32,736 bases of DNA, taken from Desulfobacterales bacterium (lineage in GTDB: Bacteria; Desulfobacterota; DSM-4660; Desulfatiglandales; Desulfatiglandaceae). The notes under the pieces are model-generated. The model worked only from the letters and a program-made list of their open reading frames with translations, ran no database searches and had not been told where the DNA came from. Where the stretch lies: positions 1 through 32,736 of the forward strand of contig JALVMN010000250.1 in assembly GCA_027027005.1 (NCBI GenBank), in the 5' to 3' direction. Of this stretch, positions 15,527 through 23,814 are shown one piece after another (within the stretch, counting starts at the first letter, position 1; each line of letters opens with the position of its first letter). A program made the translations under genes and the position numbers.

Positions 15527-16402
15527 ATGGGAGTATTGATGAATGAGGAGACCAGGGTGCTGGTTCAAGGCATAACCGGAAGGATAGGGAGCGTTCAGAC
15601 CAAGTGGATGCTGGACTATAACACCAATGTGGTTGCAGGGGTCACCCCTGGCAAGGGGGGCTCAGAGGTGCACGGTGTGCCTGTGTTTGACTCGGTGGAA
15701 GAGGCAGTGAGTGAGACGAGCGCCAATGCCTCTGTATTCTTTGTGCCTTCTCCATTTGTGCTGGATGCATTCTACGAGACCGTGGAAGCGGGCATCAAAT
15801 TCATAGTAGTGGTCCCTGAACACATACCTGTTCACGACATGGTGAGGATGAAAGAAGTGGCCAAAAAGAACGGAGTCTCTGCCCTTGGCCCCACCACTCC
15901 AGGGATCCTGGTCCCCGGAGTGGGCAAGATGGGTATAATGCCTGCTTCCCTTTTCAGGAAAGGCAGGGTGGCCATTGTTTCCAGGAGTGGGACCCTCTCA
16001 TATGAATTTGCAGGCATCCTCTCTGACCACGGCGCAGGCCAGAGTGTTGTGGTTGGCATGGGGGCAGACCCTGTGGTGCTAATGAACCTTACTGAGATTA
16101 TACGACTCTTCCAGGAAGACGAACACACCGAGGGGATCATTATCGTGGGAGAGGTGGGTGGAGCCCAAGAAGAGCTGGCCGCCCGTTATATAAAAGACAA
16201 TGTGGATAAACCCGTGGCAGCCTATATTGCCGGCAAGCTATCGCCCCCTGGCAAAAGGATGGGCCATGCAGGGGCCATAGTGAGAGGGTCTGCAGGCACT
16301 GTGGAGGGGAAGTACCAGGCCTTGCGGGATGCAGGGGTGGAAATCCTGGAATCACCCATTGAGGCGGGCGCTTGGGTTGAGCGCCACTCTCTGAAAGGTT
16401 GA
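15527..16402 (+). CDS. ADP-forming acyl-CoA synthetase, alpha subunit (SucD-like)
   Basis: The 291-residue subunit has the CoA-binding Rossmann domain (VLVQGITGRIGSVQTKWMLDY, VTPGKGG) and a ligase domain with the phosphohistidine His247 in GKRMGHAGAIV. VSRSGTLSYE is also typical. Where E. coli SucD has GPNCPG, this protein has GPTTPG (121-126), a change in a conserved loop near the active site. The ATG at 15527 lies ten bases after AGGAGG, better than the GTG at 15518 (one base) or the ATG at 15539. It follows the beta subunit by 15 bases. It forms the alpha-beta unit of a succinate-type CoA ligase, but the altered loop and context leave the acid substrate open. Confidence 0.85.
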   Translation: MGVLMNEETRVLVQGITGRIGSVQTKWMLDYNTNVVAGVTPGKGGSEVHGVPVFDSVEEAVSETSANASVFFVPSPFVLDAFYETVEAGIKFIVVVPEHIPVHDMVRMKEVAKKNGVSALGPTTPGILVPGVGKMGIMPASLFRKGRVAIVSRSGTLSYEFAGILSDHGAGQSVVVGMGADPVVLMNLTEIIRLFQEDEHTEGIIIVGEVGGAQEELAARYIKDNVDKPVAAYIAGKLSPPGKRMGHAGAIVRGSAGTVEGKYQALRDAGVEILESPIEAGAWVERHSLKG

Positions 16403-16408
16403 GACTTT

Positions 16409-16678
16409 GTGATGGAGGTGACCATAAGGTCCTCTTTTGCCGTGGGCTCCACCAAGCACCTGGCACAAAGTTCACGCCTGGGGCGGGAAGCCAGGGTTGA
16501 GCTTCCAGATGGGGCCACGGTGTTGGATCTCCTGGAGACCCTTCCCTCCATAGGCCCAAGAGAACAATTCGATGACATGATGATCACCGTGTTTGTAAAC
16601 GGGAAGTTGTGCGGCTTTGATCACAGGCTTCGACACGGCGACCTGATAGACATCCATATCCCTGTCTCAGGCGGCTGA
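16409..16678 (+). CDS. MoaD/ThiS-family sulfur-carrier-like protein
   Basis: The 89-residue protein has the beta-grasp signature: VTIRSSFAVGSTKHLA, ARVELPDGATVLDLLETLPSI in mid-protein, ITVFVNGKLCGFDHRL and a DGDxV-like RHGDLIDIHIPVSGG. It ends exactly in Gly-Gly, the tail that is adenylated and thiocarboxylated in MoaD and ThiS. Such proteins supply sulfur for molybdopterin or thiamin, and stand-alone copies often accompany tungsten-type aldehyde oxidoreductases. The start is either GTG 16409 or ATG 16412; the nearest Shine-Dalgarno-like sequence is a weak AAAGG at 16394-16398. It sits six bases after the ligase alpha subunit and 30 before the Fe-S protein. No aldehyde oxidoreductase is in the window, so its target is unknown. 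Confidence 0.8.
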   Translation: MMEVTIRSSFAVGSTKHLAQSSRLGREARVELPDGATVLDLLETLPSIGPREQFDDMMITVFVNGKLCGFDHRLRHGDLIDIHIPVSGG

Positions 16679-16708
16679 GCCGGGGGCAAAATAGAGGAGG
16701 GATAAGTC

Positions 16709-17803
16709 ATGTCCCAAGATGTATACGAGCTCTTGAGAGAGCAGCTTGACAACTACTCGGTGGGCTTTCCCAAGACAGAATCAGGGGTGGAGATGAAGAT
16801 ACTCAAGAAACTGTTCACTGAAGAAGATGCCCGCATGTTCCTTCACCTGACCCTCATGCTTGAGACCCCTGAGCAGATCGCCCAAAGGATGGGGGCCGAT
16901 CCAGAGGAAGTGGCCCAAAAGCTCCACGAGATGGCAGATAAGGGCTTGATATTCAGGCTGAAGAAGCAAGACTCGGTCAAGTATGCGGCGGTCCCCTTTG
17001 TGGTGGGCTTTTATGAATTCCAGGTGGACCGTATGGACAGGGAGCTTGCTGCCCTCATGGACCAGTACATGGAAGAGGGCTTTGGCAGGCAGGCCGCCGC
17101 TTACACCGTGCCCATGCGCACCATACCGGTCGGGCGATCCATTAGTGTTTCTTGGCCTGTGGCCCCTTATGAGGATGTCCGCCAGATTATCAAGGAAAAG
17201 GATCGCATAGCTGTTGCAAAGTGCATATGCAGGGTGCAGAAGGGTCTCCTGGAAGAGGCTTGTGACAAGCCCATCGAGGTCTGCTTTGCATTCGGCTCCC
17301 ACGCCCAGTACTATGTGGACAGACACATGGGCAGATGGATCACACAAAAAGAGGCCCTCCAGATCCTGGAACAATGCGAGGAGGCCGGTTTGGTGCCACA
17401 GCCCTTCAATGCCAAGAACCCTGGAGGGATGTGCAACTGCTGCGGAGATTGCTGCGGGATCCTTCGTGCCATCAAGAAGCACCGCAAGCCTTCCAGTATG
17501 GTGATCACCAATTATTACGCTGAGGTGGATCCAGAGGCCTGTGTGGCATGTGAGACCTGTGTGGAGAGGTGCCAGATGGATGCAGTTTCCATAGGCCCTG
17601 AGAATGTGGCGGTGGTGGATCCGGACCGCTGTATCGGTTGTGGGCTGTGTGTTACAACATGTTCTGTGGAGGCCATGACCCTCAAGAAAAAGCCCCAGGA
17701 TCAGCTTCGCGAACCCCCCAACACTGGCAAGGACACCATAATGGAGCTTGCAAGGCAAAGGGGCAAGTCACTGATACCTCTGGTTTTCCAGAAATCAAGG
17801 TAG
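16709..17803 (+). CDS. Helix-turn-helix and 2x[4Fe-4S] ferredoxin-domain protein
   Basis: The 364-residue protein starts with a MarR/ArsR-like winged-helix region (about 30-90: LTLMLETPEQIAQRMGADPEEVAQKLHEMADKG reads as two helices of such a fold). A central domain carries CICR and a CNCCGDCCG cluster, and the C-terminus has two ferredoxin motifs, CVACETCVERC and CIGCGLCVTTC, each followed by the usual Val/Ala-Met segment. The architecture recurs in Desulfobacterota and related anaerobes, often as a redox partner beside oxidoreductases; the helix-turn-helix part may only be structural. A GGAGGGAT precedes the ATG. It is the last gene of the ligase operon and could hand electrons to or from the divergent flavoprotein trio; that link is inferred. 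Confidence 0.75.
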   Translation: MSQDVYELLREQLDNYSVGFPKTESGVEMKILKKLFTEEDARMFLHLTLMLETPEQIAQRMGADPEEVAQKLHEMADKGLIFRLKKQDSVKYAAVPFVVGFYEFQVDRMDRELAALMDQYMEEGFGRQAAAYTVPMRTIPVGRSISVSWPVAPYEDVRQIIKEKDRIAVAKCICRVQKGLLEEACDKPIEVCFAFGSHAQYYVDRHMGRWITQKEALQILEQCEEAGLVPQPFNAKNPGGMCNCCGDCCGILRAIKKHRKPSSMVITNYYAEVDPEACVACETCVERCQMDAVSIGPENVAVVDPDRCIGCGLCVTTCSVEAMTLKKKPQDQLREPPNTGKDTIMELARQRGKSLIPLVFQKSR

Positions 17804-17813
17804 GATTGGGGCC

Positions 17814-20042
17814 TTATAGGGAGGCAAGGGCTGGGACCCACTTTTTTATCATCTGATATACCTGCTCCCGCTTGATGGGCTTTGAGACATAGTCATCCAT
17901 CCCTGCTGCCAGGCACTCTTCCTTGTCTCCCTTCATGGCCTGGGCAGTCATGGCCACGATGGGCACCGGGCTCACCCCTTCCTTTTTCTCCCACTCCCTG
18001 ATGGCCCCAGTGGCCTCAAGGCCGTTCATCTCCGGCATCTGCACGTCCATGAAGATCAGGTGGTAACTGTCTGGGTCAGCGGTATATTTTTCAACCGCCT
18101 CCCTGCCGTTTCCAGCCACTTCCACGTGGTAGCCCGCCTTCTTGAGCATTATGGTGGCAAGTTTCTGATTCACAGGGTTGTCTTCCACCAACAGGATCCG
18201 AACAGAATGCTTGGCTTCCTCTCTCAGGGAGTGCTGGGTGAGGAGTTTGGCCCCTCTGCTTCCCGCCCGTTCGGCCTGGGTCTCTTCCAAGAGGCGTGCC
18301 ACCATGTCCAGGAGCTTTTCCCTTCGCGGTGGCTTGGGAAGGTATCCATTGAATCCAGCCTCCTTGCAGGCCCTGGCATCTCTACCCATGGAGGGAGACA
18401 GTGCCAGAAGGGGGATCTCCTGAATGGGTGGCGGGGCCTCTCTGATCTCTCTTGCAAGAGCATAGGCATCAATCCCTGGCATCTGGGTATCAATGAGGCA
18501 GATGTCAAAACCCTTTGCCTTTCTGGCCTCATCTTCCAGGACTTTCAACGCCTTGTTGGCATCCTCCAGAGCTACTGCCACCATGCCTGCTGACTCCAGT
18601 ATGGAACAGCACACCTCCAGGTGTGACCTGCTGTCATCAAGGACCAAGGCCCTCTTTCCTTCCAGATGGGCCTCTTTTAGGGGTGCTTTTTTCCTCCTGG
18701 CGGATTTGTTGAGCCAGGCAACAAAGTGAAATACGCTCCCTGGTCCCCATCCCTCTTTCCTATACTCTTGTGGGGCAGGGCTTTCAGCCCACACATCCCC
18801 TCCCATCAGGCGGGCCAGTTGCTTGCATATGCTGAGCCCAAGGCCTGTGCCCCCGTATTTCCTGGTTATAGAGCCGTCTGCCTGTTGAAAGGCCTCAAAT
18901 ATCTCTTTGAGCTTGTCCTTTGGGATCCCCACCCCGGTGTCCCTGACGGTCGCATGCAGTCTGATGCGTCTGACGGTCTCCTTTTGAACCTCCAGGGCAA
19001 GCTCTATCTCCCCCCTTTCAGTGAATTTTGCTGCATTACCCATGAGGTTCACCAGGACCTGCCTGAACCTCCCCGGGTCCCCCTTTACAAAGGCGGGCAC
19101 CGAGTCACCGATGCGGCAGATCAGCTCCACGTCCCTGCCCTCAAGCTTGGGCTTTACGAGGTCGCACACATCGTATGCGGTAATCTCTGGGTCAAAGTCG
19201 ATTTGTTCCAGGGTGAGGCGGCCCGCCTCAATCTTTGAAAAGTCCAGGATGTCGTCTATGAGGCTGAGCAAGGCCTCTCCGCTCCTCTTCACGGTCATGA
19301 GGTAGTCGTGCTGTTCGTCGTTCAGGGGGGTATCTAGAAGCAGGTCTGTAAAACCCAGGATTGCATTCATGGGGGTGCGGATCTCATGGCTCATCCTGGC
19401 CAGGAACTCGCCCTTTGCCACATTGGCGGCCTCTGCCGCTGAGATGGCCTCCCTGAGCTCCTGGTTTGTCTTTCGGAGTTCGGCAGTCTGGCGGCGTATC
19501 TCCTCCTTGAGGGCCTTGGCATATCGCTTTTCTTGGGCCTCTATCAACTGGTGCTGGCGGTGGTTGTCCTCCAGTATGTCCTGGTAACTTTTTTCCAGGG
19601 CCTTGAGCCTTCTATCCAATTGCTTTTTTTGGATTTTTCTGAGTTCTTGCTCCTCTTCCAGCCTTTGTTGGACAAAGAAGAGTTCCACACATGACTTTAC
19701 AGCCACCCTGCCGTAACGGCCGTTTCCTCCCAGAAAGGCCACCAGCACCCCTTCCAGTTCTTCCAACCACAGGGCCAGGAGCCTGCCTTCAGGGACCACC
19801 ATCTCCTGATCTTTCTTGGATTTTTTGACCTTGACCGCGATGAAGGGCAGGGATTCTTCAGGTATTTCAGGGAACTTTTCCAAGAGCTCAGCGGTGTGGC
19901 GCTCTGTCCAGAAGCCGAAGAGTGCATCTGGTATCCTCTCCTCCAGAAAGCCCAAGAGGCGGGCCTGGGAGCTTTGTCCTCCCTCCACCTCTGAAAATAT
20001 CCCTTGATCCAAGGGCTCCAATAGGTCTCTGCTACGACTCAT
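17814..20042 (-). CDS. Soluble hybrid histidine kinase with two receiver domains
   Basis: The 742-residue protein has no membrane segment. Residues 1-120 are an uncharacterised sensor region, 120-205 a long coiled coil, then HisKA with the phosphoacceptor His219 ([10 protein letters not shown]), HATPase_c with [17 protein letters not shown] and GTGLGLSI, and two receiver domains. The first receiver has its Asp in LIDTQMPG and Lys in PKPP; the second has [21 protein letters not shown] and VSKP. All core residues are present in both. No output domain is attached, so signalling probably continues to a separate response regulator or phosphotransfer protein not in this window. Its 5' end overlaps the HDOD gene by 11 bases, implying a shared pathway. 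It converges on the Fe-S protein gene with a 10-base gap. Confidence 0.9.
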   Translation of the reverse strand: MSRSRDLLEPLDQGIFSEVEGGQSSQARLLGFLEERIPDALFGFWTERHTAELLEKFPEIPEESLPFIAVKVKKSKKDQEMVVPEGRLLALWLEELEGVLVAFLGGNGRYGRVAVKSCVELFFVQQRLEEEQELRKIQKKQLDRRLKALEKSYQDILEDNHRQHQLIEAQEKRYAKALKEEIRRQTAELRKTNQELREAISAAEAANVAKGEFLARMSHEIRTPMNAILGFTDLLLDTPLNDEQHDYLMTVKRSGEALLSLIDDILDFSKIEAGRLTLEQIDFDPEITAYDVCDLVKPKLEGRDVELICRIGDSVPAFVKGDPGRFRQVLVNLMGNAAKFTERGEIELALEVQKETVRRIRLHATVRDTGVGIPKDKLKEIFEAFQQADGSITRKYGGTGLGLSICKQLARLMGGDVWAESPAPQEYRKEGWGPGSVFHFVAWLNKSARRKKAPLKEAHLEGKRALVLDDSRSHLEVCCSILESAGMVAVALEDANKALKVLEDEARKAKGFDICLIDTQMPGIDAYALAREIREAPPPIQEIPLLALSPSMGRDARACKEAGFNGYLPKPPRREKLLDMVARLLEETQAERAGSRGAKLLTQHSLREEAKHSVRILLVEDNPVNQKLATIMLKKAGYHVEVAGNGREAVEKYTADPDSYHLIFMDVQMPEMNGLEATGAIREWEKKEGVSPVPIVAMTAQAMKGDKEECLAAGMDDYVSKPIKREQVYQMIKKWVPALASL

Positions 20043-20871
20043 AGATCTCTTTGGCCTTGTTCATCTCTTCTGGGAAATCCCTGGCAATGGTCTTGTACTC
20101 TTGTAGATTCTCCTTCATGTGGGCCGCCAGGGGGGCCGATAGCTGGCTCTTTATCCCGCTGAGGGCTGGATAGTTCATCTTTGAGACCAGGTATTCTGCC
20201 ATTTGGATAATGCCCGTAAGGCTGGACGGCTCCACATCTTCCATACTGCGGTGATGACGCCTTATGGCGCTTCGCACCTCGTGGGGAATCTTCCAGTCCT
20301 CGGCCAGAACAGAGCCCACCGAGCAGTGGTCAGTGCCCATGAAGCTCCTTTCCACATCAGGAAGTGAATCTTGAGCACCAAGGCTTTTGCAGACCTCCAC
20401 GAAATGGTGGTGGTCCACCTGATCTTCCACGATGAGACCGACGTCGTGCAATATCCCGCAGAGATAGGCATTGTCTCCCTGGATTCCAAAGATCCTCTCA
20501 GAGATCATCTGGCTGCAAATGGCAACCGCTGCGCTGTGAACCCACAAGTTCTTTCTTGAAAATACCTGGTTGTCCTCACCCCCGCTAAAGACCTCACGGA
20601 GGGCCTCGGTAACCACCATCCTGCGTAATCCCTTCAATCCGATGAAGACCACGGCACGCGAAATGCTGTCCACCCTTTGACGCAGACCGAAGTAGGGGCT
20701 GTTCACCACCTTCAAGAGACGCAACACAAGGGTTGGGTCCGTCTTTATGACATCCTCAAAATCCTTCACCGTGGTATTATCGTCTGCCATCAGCTTTGTA
20801 AGCCTGATGGCCACATGGGGTAAAGTCCTCAGGGAATTAAACCGCTTGACCAGTTCTTGGGCTGCTGACAT
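20032..20871 (-). CDS. HDOD-domain signalling protein
   Basis: About 279 residues, almost wholly an HDOD domain: [37 protein letters not shown] and [18 protein letters not shown] are the classical N-terminal motifs, and [10 protein letters not shown] plus [16 protein letters not shown] retain parts of an HD-type site. HDOD proteins act as scaffolds in chemotaxis-like, two-component or cyclic-di-GMP signalling. The ATG at 20871 is preferred since GGAGG lies just upstream; the frame is open to a TTG at 20910 without any ribosome-binding site. It precedes and overlaps the hybrid kinase gene, so the two proteins are likely partners. Confidence 0.88.
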   Translation of the reverse strand: MSAAQELVKRFNSLRTLPHVAIRLTKLMADDNTTVKDFEDVIKTDPTLVLRLLKVVNSPYFGLRQRVDSISRAVVFIGLKGLRRMVVTEALREVFSGGEDNQVFSRKNLWVHSAAVAICSQMISERIFGIQGDNAYLCGILHDVGLIVEDQVDHHHFVEVCKSLGAQDSLPDVERSFMGTDHCSVGSVLAEDWKIPHEVRSAIRRHHRSMEDVEPSSLTGIIQMAEYLVSKMNYPALSGIKSQLSAPLAAHMKENLQEYKTIARDFPEEMNKAKEIYES

Positions 20872-20965
20872 GGGCCTCCGATGGAGTTGATATATTTGGC
20901 CGAAAATCAATGTCTGATCTGGGAGGAAAGCAACATGCGTGCCAACTGTCCTGCATTCTGACCAG

Positions 20966-22144
20966 CTACGACCATCTCCCCGATACGGGCCGGCCGCATG
21001 CCTTGCAGTGCCCTGCCTCCAAGGCGTGGAGCCTTACAAAGTAGCCCCTTCTCTCCACCAGGAGTTCCTGGCACTTGGGGCAGTAGGTGTGGGAGGCGGG
21101 ATGGCCGGGGACATTTCCAAGATATACGTGGTGGAGTCCTTCGCCCAAGGCCACTTCACGGAGCCTTTCCAAGGTCTTCACCGGAGTGGGGGGCAGGTGG
21201 GTGAGCTTGTAGTGGGGGAAAAATCTCAAGAGGTGCAAGGGGTGGTCAGGGCCCAGCTCCTTGACTATCCACCTACACATCTCCCTTATCATCTCAGGGT
21301 CATCCACATAGGTGGGTACAACCAGGGTGGTTATCTCAAGCCACACACCCTGGTGGTGCAAGGTCTTGAGGGTGTCCAGCACGGGCCGGAGCGTCCCTCC
21401 ATTGAGACACTGATAAATCCTGTCGTCAAAGGACTTTAGATTTATATTTGCTCCGTCAATATATTGGCACAGCTTCAAGAGCGGCTCTTGGTTTATGTAA
21501 CCATTGGAGACGAGAACATTTTTTAGGCTGGCCTTTCGGGCCTGCTTTGCAGTATCAAACATGTACTCGTAAAATGTAATGGCCTCTGAATAGGTGTATG
21601 CTATGGCCGCAACGCCTTGTCTCCGGGCCTCTTGGACCACCTGGGGGGGAAATAGCTCCACGCTCCTCACCTCTTCTGGTTTCCTCTGGGAGATCTGCCA
21701 GTTCTGGCAGTTGAGGCACCTGAAGTTACACCCCGTAGTGGCGATGGAAAATATGGAAGTGGTGGGATGGAAGTGAAACAGCGGCTTTTTTTCTATGGGA
21801 TCTACATGGACTGCACAAGGGTTTCCATAGGCAAGGGAATAGAGCCTGCCCTCAATGTTGACCTTGGAGCGGCAGAGACTCCGGTCCCCTGGCCTCAAAT
21901 AACAGCGATTTGGACATATCTGGCACTGGACATCCCGTCCGTTACTGGCGTAGTGGAAGCCCTCTATGGACCACTTCCAGGGTCTGTCAGGGGCATCGCC
22001 CCTGAATACCCGGCCCCTTATGTTCTTCCAGGGACGAGAGGTTTTGCCCCAAAAGGCTGAGGCAGGGTATGGGCAAAGGAGGGCTCCTGCCCCAAGGCCC
22101 ACGGCCTTCAAGAATTGTTTTCTTGTAATACCAGCCTTGCCCAT
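20966..22144 (-). CDS. amrS: AmmeMemoRadiSam-system radical SAM enzyme (AmrS-like) with Tat-like leader
   Basis: The 392-residue protein carries the radical SAM triad Cys139, Cys143, Cys146 (CNFRCLNC), a preceding CQICPNRC...C motif (74-91) typical of AmrS, and a C-terminal zinc-ribbon-like pair (YCPKC and CKACG). Residues 7-30 (TRKQFLKAVGLGAGALLCPYPASA) look like a Tat leader with an Arg-Lys instead of Arg-Arg pair. This is unusual because radical SAM chemistry normally needs cytoplasmic SAM and reductant. The ATG at 22144 has GGGGGA seven bases upstream; the ATG at 22150 is too close. The AMMECR1-domain gene lies immediately upstream. The third usual partner, Memo, is absent here. The reaction of the family is not established to my knowledge. 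Confidence 0.85.
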   Translation of the reverse strand: MGKAGITRKQFLKAVGLGAGALLCPYPASAFWGKTSRPWKNIRGRVFRGDAPDRPWKWSIEGFHYASNGRDVQCQICPNRCYLRPGDRSLCRSKVNIEGRLYSLAYGNPCAVHVDPIEKKPLFHFHPTTSIFSIATTGCNFRCLNCQNWQISQRKPEEVRSVELFPPQVVQEARRQGVAAIAYTYSEAITFYEYMFDTAKQARKASLKNVLVSNGYINQEPLLKLCQYIDGANINLKSFDDRIYQCLNGGTLRPVLDTLKTLHHQGVWLEITTLVVPTYVDDPEMIREMCRWIVKELGPDHPLHLLRFFPHYKLTHLPPTPVKTLERLREVALGEGLHHVYLGNVPGHPASHTYCPKCQELLVERRGYFVRLHALEAGHCKACGRPVSGRWS

Positions 22145-22170
22145 TAGCATTCCCCCAAGATGGAAGGTTA

Positions 22171-22884
22171 TTATTCTTCCTCAAAGGCCTGCACCTGATA
22201 AGTAAGCACTTCCAGATCACCCCTCTTCCAGGCATCACCATCAAGGCCGGCCTTGAGGCATAGGTGGGTAAGGAAGTCCTCCTTTCGGGGAAGTTGCTCC
22301 CAGACCTGCGGGAGGAAGGTGGCCTGTGCGTAGCCCTTCTTGATGATCACCCCGTCTATGCCTGGTTTCAACTTTTCCAGCAGATCCTTGGCATCCCTGT
22401 ATTCCAGAGGCTTGGGATCGGTTAGGATACTTACCTCTATCTTTATCCTGTCCCATTCCTCCGGGCCCACAGGCGCAAACCTCGGATCCCTGAAGGCCGC
22501 ATTGATGGCATTTTCCCTCACACCCTCAAGCACTGATTCCCGGGCGATGATGTGTCCTATGCAGCCTCGAAGGTTCCCATCCTTTGTGAGGGTCACAAAG
22601 GTCCCCCTTCTCTGGTGAAACTTGCTGGAGGGTGGGGGCTGAAGCTTCTTGACCTCTCTCCTCTTTCCAAAGAGTTCTTTCTCAATGGTCTCCCTGGCCA
22701 CCTGGAGCAAGTATGCTCCTTCTTCCTCTGTAAACTCTTGTTCGTGGTTCATGGTCTCCTCCTGGGCAGGGGGTTTTACGGCTTGGGCGGTTCGTGCCCC
22801 TGGACTCACAAAAACTGCCAAGACCATGGAAAAAAAGAAGGTGATCCCAATGGATACCACTTGATGGATGTTTGCAATCTTCAT
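22171..22884 (-). CDS. amrA: AMMECR1-domain protein (AmrA-like) with signal peptide
   Basis: About 237 residues. MKIANIHQ followed by a hydrophobic run (VVSIGITFFFSMVLAVFVSP) and ending TAQA near residue 35 forms a signal peptide or membrane anchor. The rest is a full AMMECR1 domain: RGTFVTLTKDGNLRGCIGHI, AFRDPRFAPVGPEEWDRIKIEVSIL, and GVIIKKGYAQATFLPQVWEQLP with GLDGDAW. The conserved LRGCIGH motif with its Cys is intact. In many prokaryotes it is encoded with Memo and the radical SAM partner. An in-frame GTG at 23010 lies inside the predicted promoter, so the ATG at 22884 is used. The gap to the radical SAM gene is 26 bases, implying an operon. Confidence 0.82.
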   Translation of the reverse strand: MKIANIHQVVSIGITFFFSMVLAVFVSPGARTAQAVKPPAQEETMNHEQEFTEEEGAYLLQVARETIEKELFGKRREVKKLQPPPSSKFHQRRGTFVTLTKDGNLRGCIGHIIARESVLEGVRENAINAAFRDPRFAPVGPEEWDRIKIEVSILTDPKPLEYRDAKDLLEKLKPGIDGVIIKKGYAQATFLPQVWEQLPRKEDFLTHLCLKAGLDGDAWKRGDLEVLTYQVQAFEEE

Positions 22885-22998
22885 GCTATTGAAGGCGGCC
22901 TCTTGCTTTTCAGTTCCTCCTGTCCCTTCTTTGAAGGGATTAAAGGGTACAATAGCGTGTAAGGCATCACTGAAAATTTGGACATGAGGCCCTTTGTT

Positions 22999-23026
22999 AT
23001 GATAAAGCACCCCACAGGGGTGTCAA
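22999..23026 (-). promoter_or_regulatory. Sigma70-type promoter for the AMMECR1/radical-SAM operon
   Basis: On the minus strand TTGACA (23021-23026), a 16-base spacer and TATCAT (22999-23004; 5 of 6) lie about 115 bases upstream of the AMMECR1-protein start. This position rules out the upstream in-frame GTG at 23010 as the translation start. Confidence 0.65.
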
Positions 23027-23074
23027 CATGAATTAAGGGGGCCGGGCAGAGGATTAGTGTGCCTTACAACCACA

Positions 23075-23104
23075 TTGACACGCCTCTTTTGCCATGCGTA
23101 TAAG
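23075..23104 (+). promoter_or_regulatory. Sigma70-type promoter for nth
   Basis: TTGACA (23075-23080), an 18-base spacer and TATAAG (23099-23104; 5 of 6) lie 34 bases before the chosen endonuclease III start. It supports the ATG at 23139 instead of the in-frame codon at 23094, which is inside the promoter. Confidence 0.65.
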
Positions 23105-23138
23105 CGAGGGGAATCGGTCTCCTCAGGAGGGCAATCAC

Positions 23139-23780
23139 ATGGAAGATATCAAGGGGAAAAAACAGAGGGCAAAAAAGATATTCGAGGCCCTGGATCCCAT
23201 CTATACCAGAGAAAAGACGGCTCTCAAGTACAGCAGCCCATTTGAGCTGCTGGTTGCAACCATACTCTCGGCACAATGTACTGATAAACGAGTAAACCAG
23301 GTGACCAGGGAACTTTTCAAGAAGTACAAGGGCCCTGAAGACTACCTAAAGGTGCCCATTGAGGAGCTGGAAGAAGACATTCGCCCCACAGGCTTTTACA
23401 AGAACAAGGCCCGCTCCATCAGGGGATGTGCCCAGGCAATTGTCCAAGACTTCGGTGGAAAGGTGCCTGACAGCATGGAGAAATTACTCACCCTTCCAGG
23501 CGTGGGCAGGAAGACGGCCAACTGTGTGCTGGGGGCGGCATTTGATGTGCCGGGTATCGTGGTGGACACCCATGTGAAGCGCTTGGCCAAGCGCCTGGGG
23601 CTCACAGAGAATACCGATCCAGACAAGATCGAGAGGGACCTGGAAAAGCTGCTCCCCAAAAAGAGGTGGAGGAGGTTTTCCGATCTCCTGATCTACCATG
23701 GCCGGGATGTGTGCAAGGCCAGAAAACCCCTCTGCCCTGATTGCACAATAAGCAAGTGGTGCCCTTCTGCTGCCCTGTAA
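23139..23780 (+). CDS. nth: Endonuclease III (DNA glycosylase/AP lyase)
   Basis: The 213-residue protein matches E. coli Nth (211). The helix-hairpin-helix LTLPGVGRKTANCVLG carries the catalytic Lys, VVDTHVKRLAKRLGL the catalytic Asp, and the C-terminal [4Fe-4S] motif CKARKPLCPDCTISKWC has the exact C-x6-C-x2-C-x5-C spacing. It removes oxidised pyrimidines and cuts abasic sites in base excision repair. The ATG is preceded by AGGAGG at eight bases. It is a single-gene unit, converging on metG with 34 bases between. Confidence 0.95.
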   Translation: MEDIKGKKQRAKKIFEALDPIYTREKTALKYSSPFELLVATILSAQCTDKRVNQVTRELFKKYKGPEDYLKVPIEELEEDIRPTGFYKNKARSIRGCAQAIVQDFGGKVPDSMEKLLTLPGVGRKTANCVLGAAFDVPGIVVDTHVKRLAKRLGLTENTDPDKIERDLEKLLPKKRWRRFSDLLIYHGRDVCKARKPLCPDCTISKWCPSAAL

Positions 23781-23814
23781 ATAATCTGCCCAATTTTAGG
23801 TCTGGTAGGGAGGG

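Noticed and set aside
16781-17758. Long 325-codon open frame on the minus strand
   Set aside because: It lies wholly opposite the HTH/ferredoxin protein, whose motifs are unmistakable; the opposite frame has no recognisable motif.
20939-21439. Plus-strand 166-codon frame near a GGGAGGAAAG sequence
   Set aside because: It is antisense to the radical SAM gene and has no motif; the ATG best placed for that Shine-Dalgarno (20935) is in another frame and stops after a few codons.
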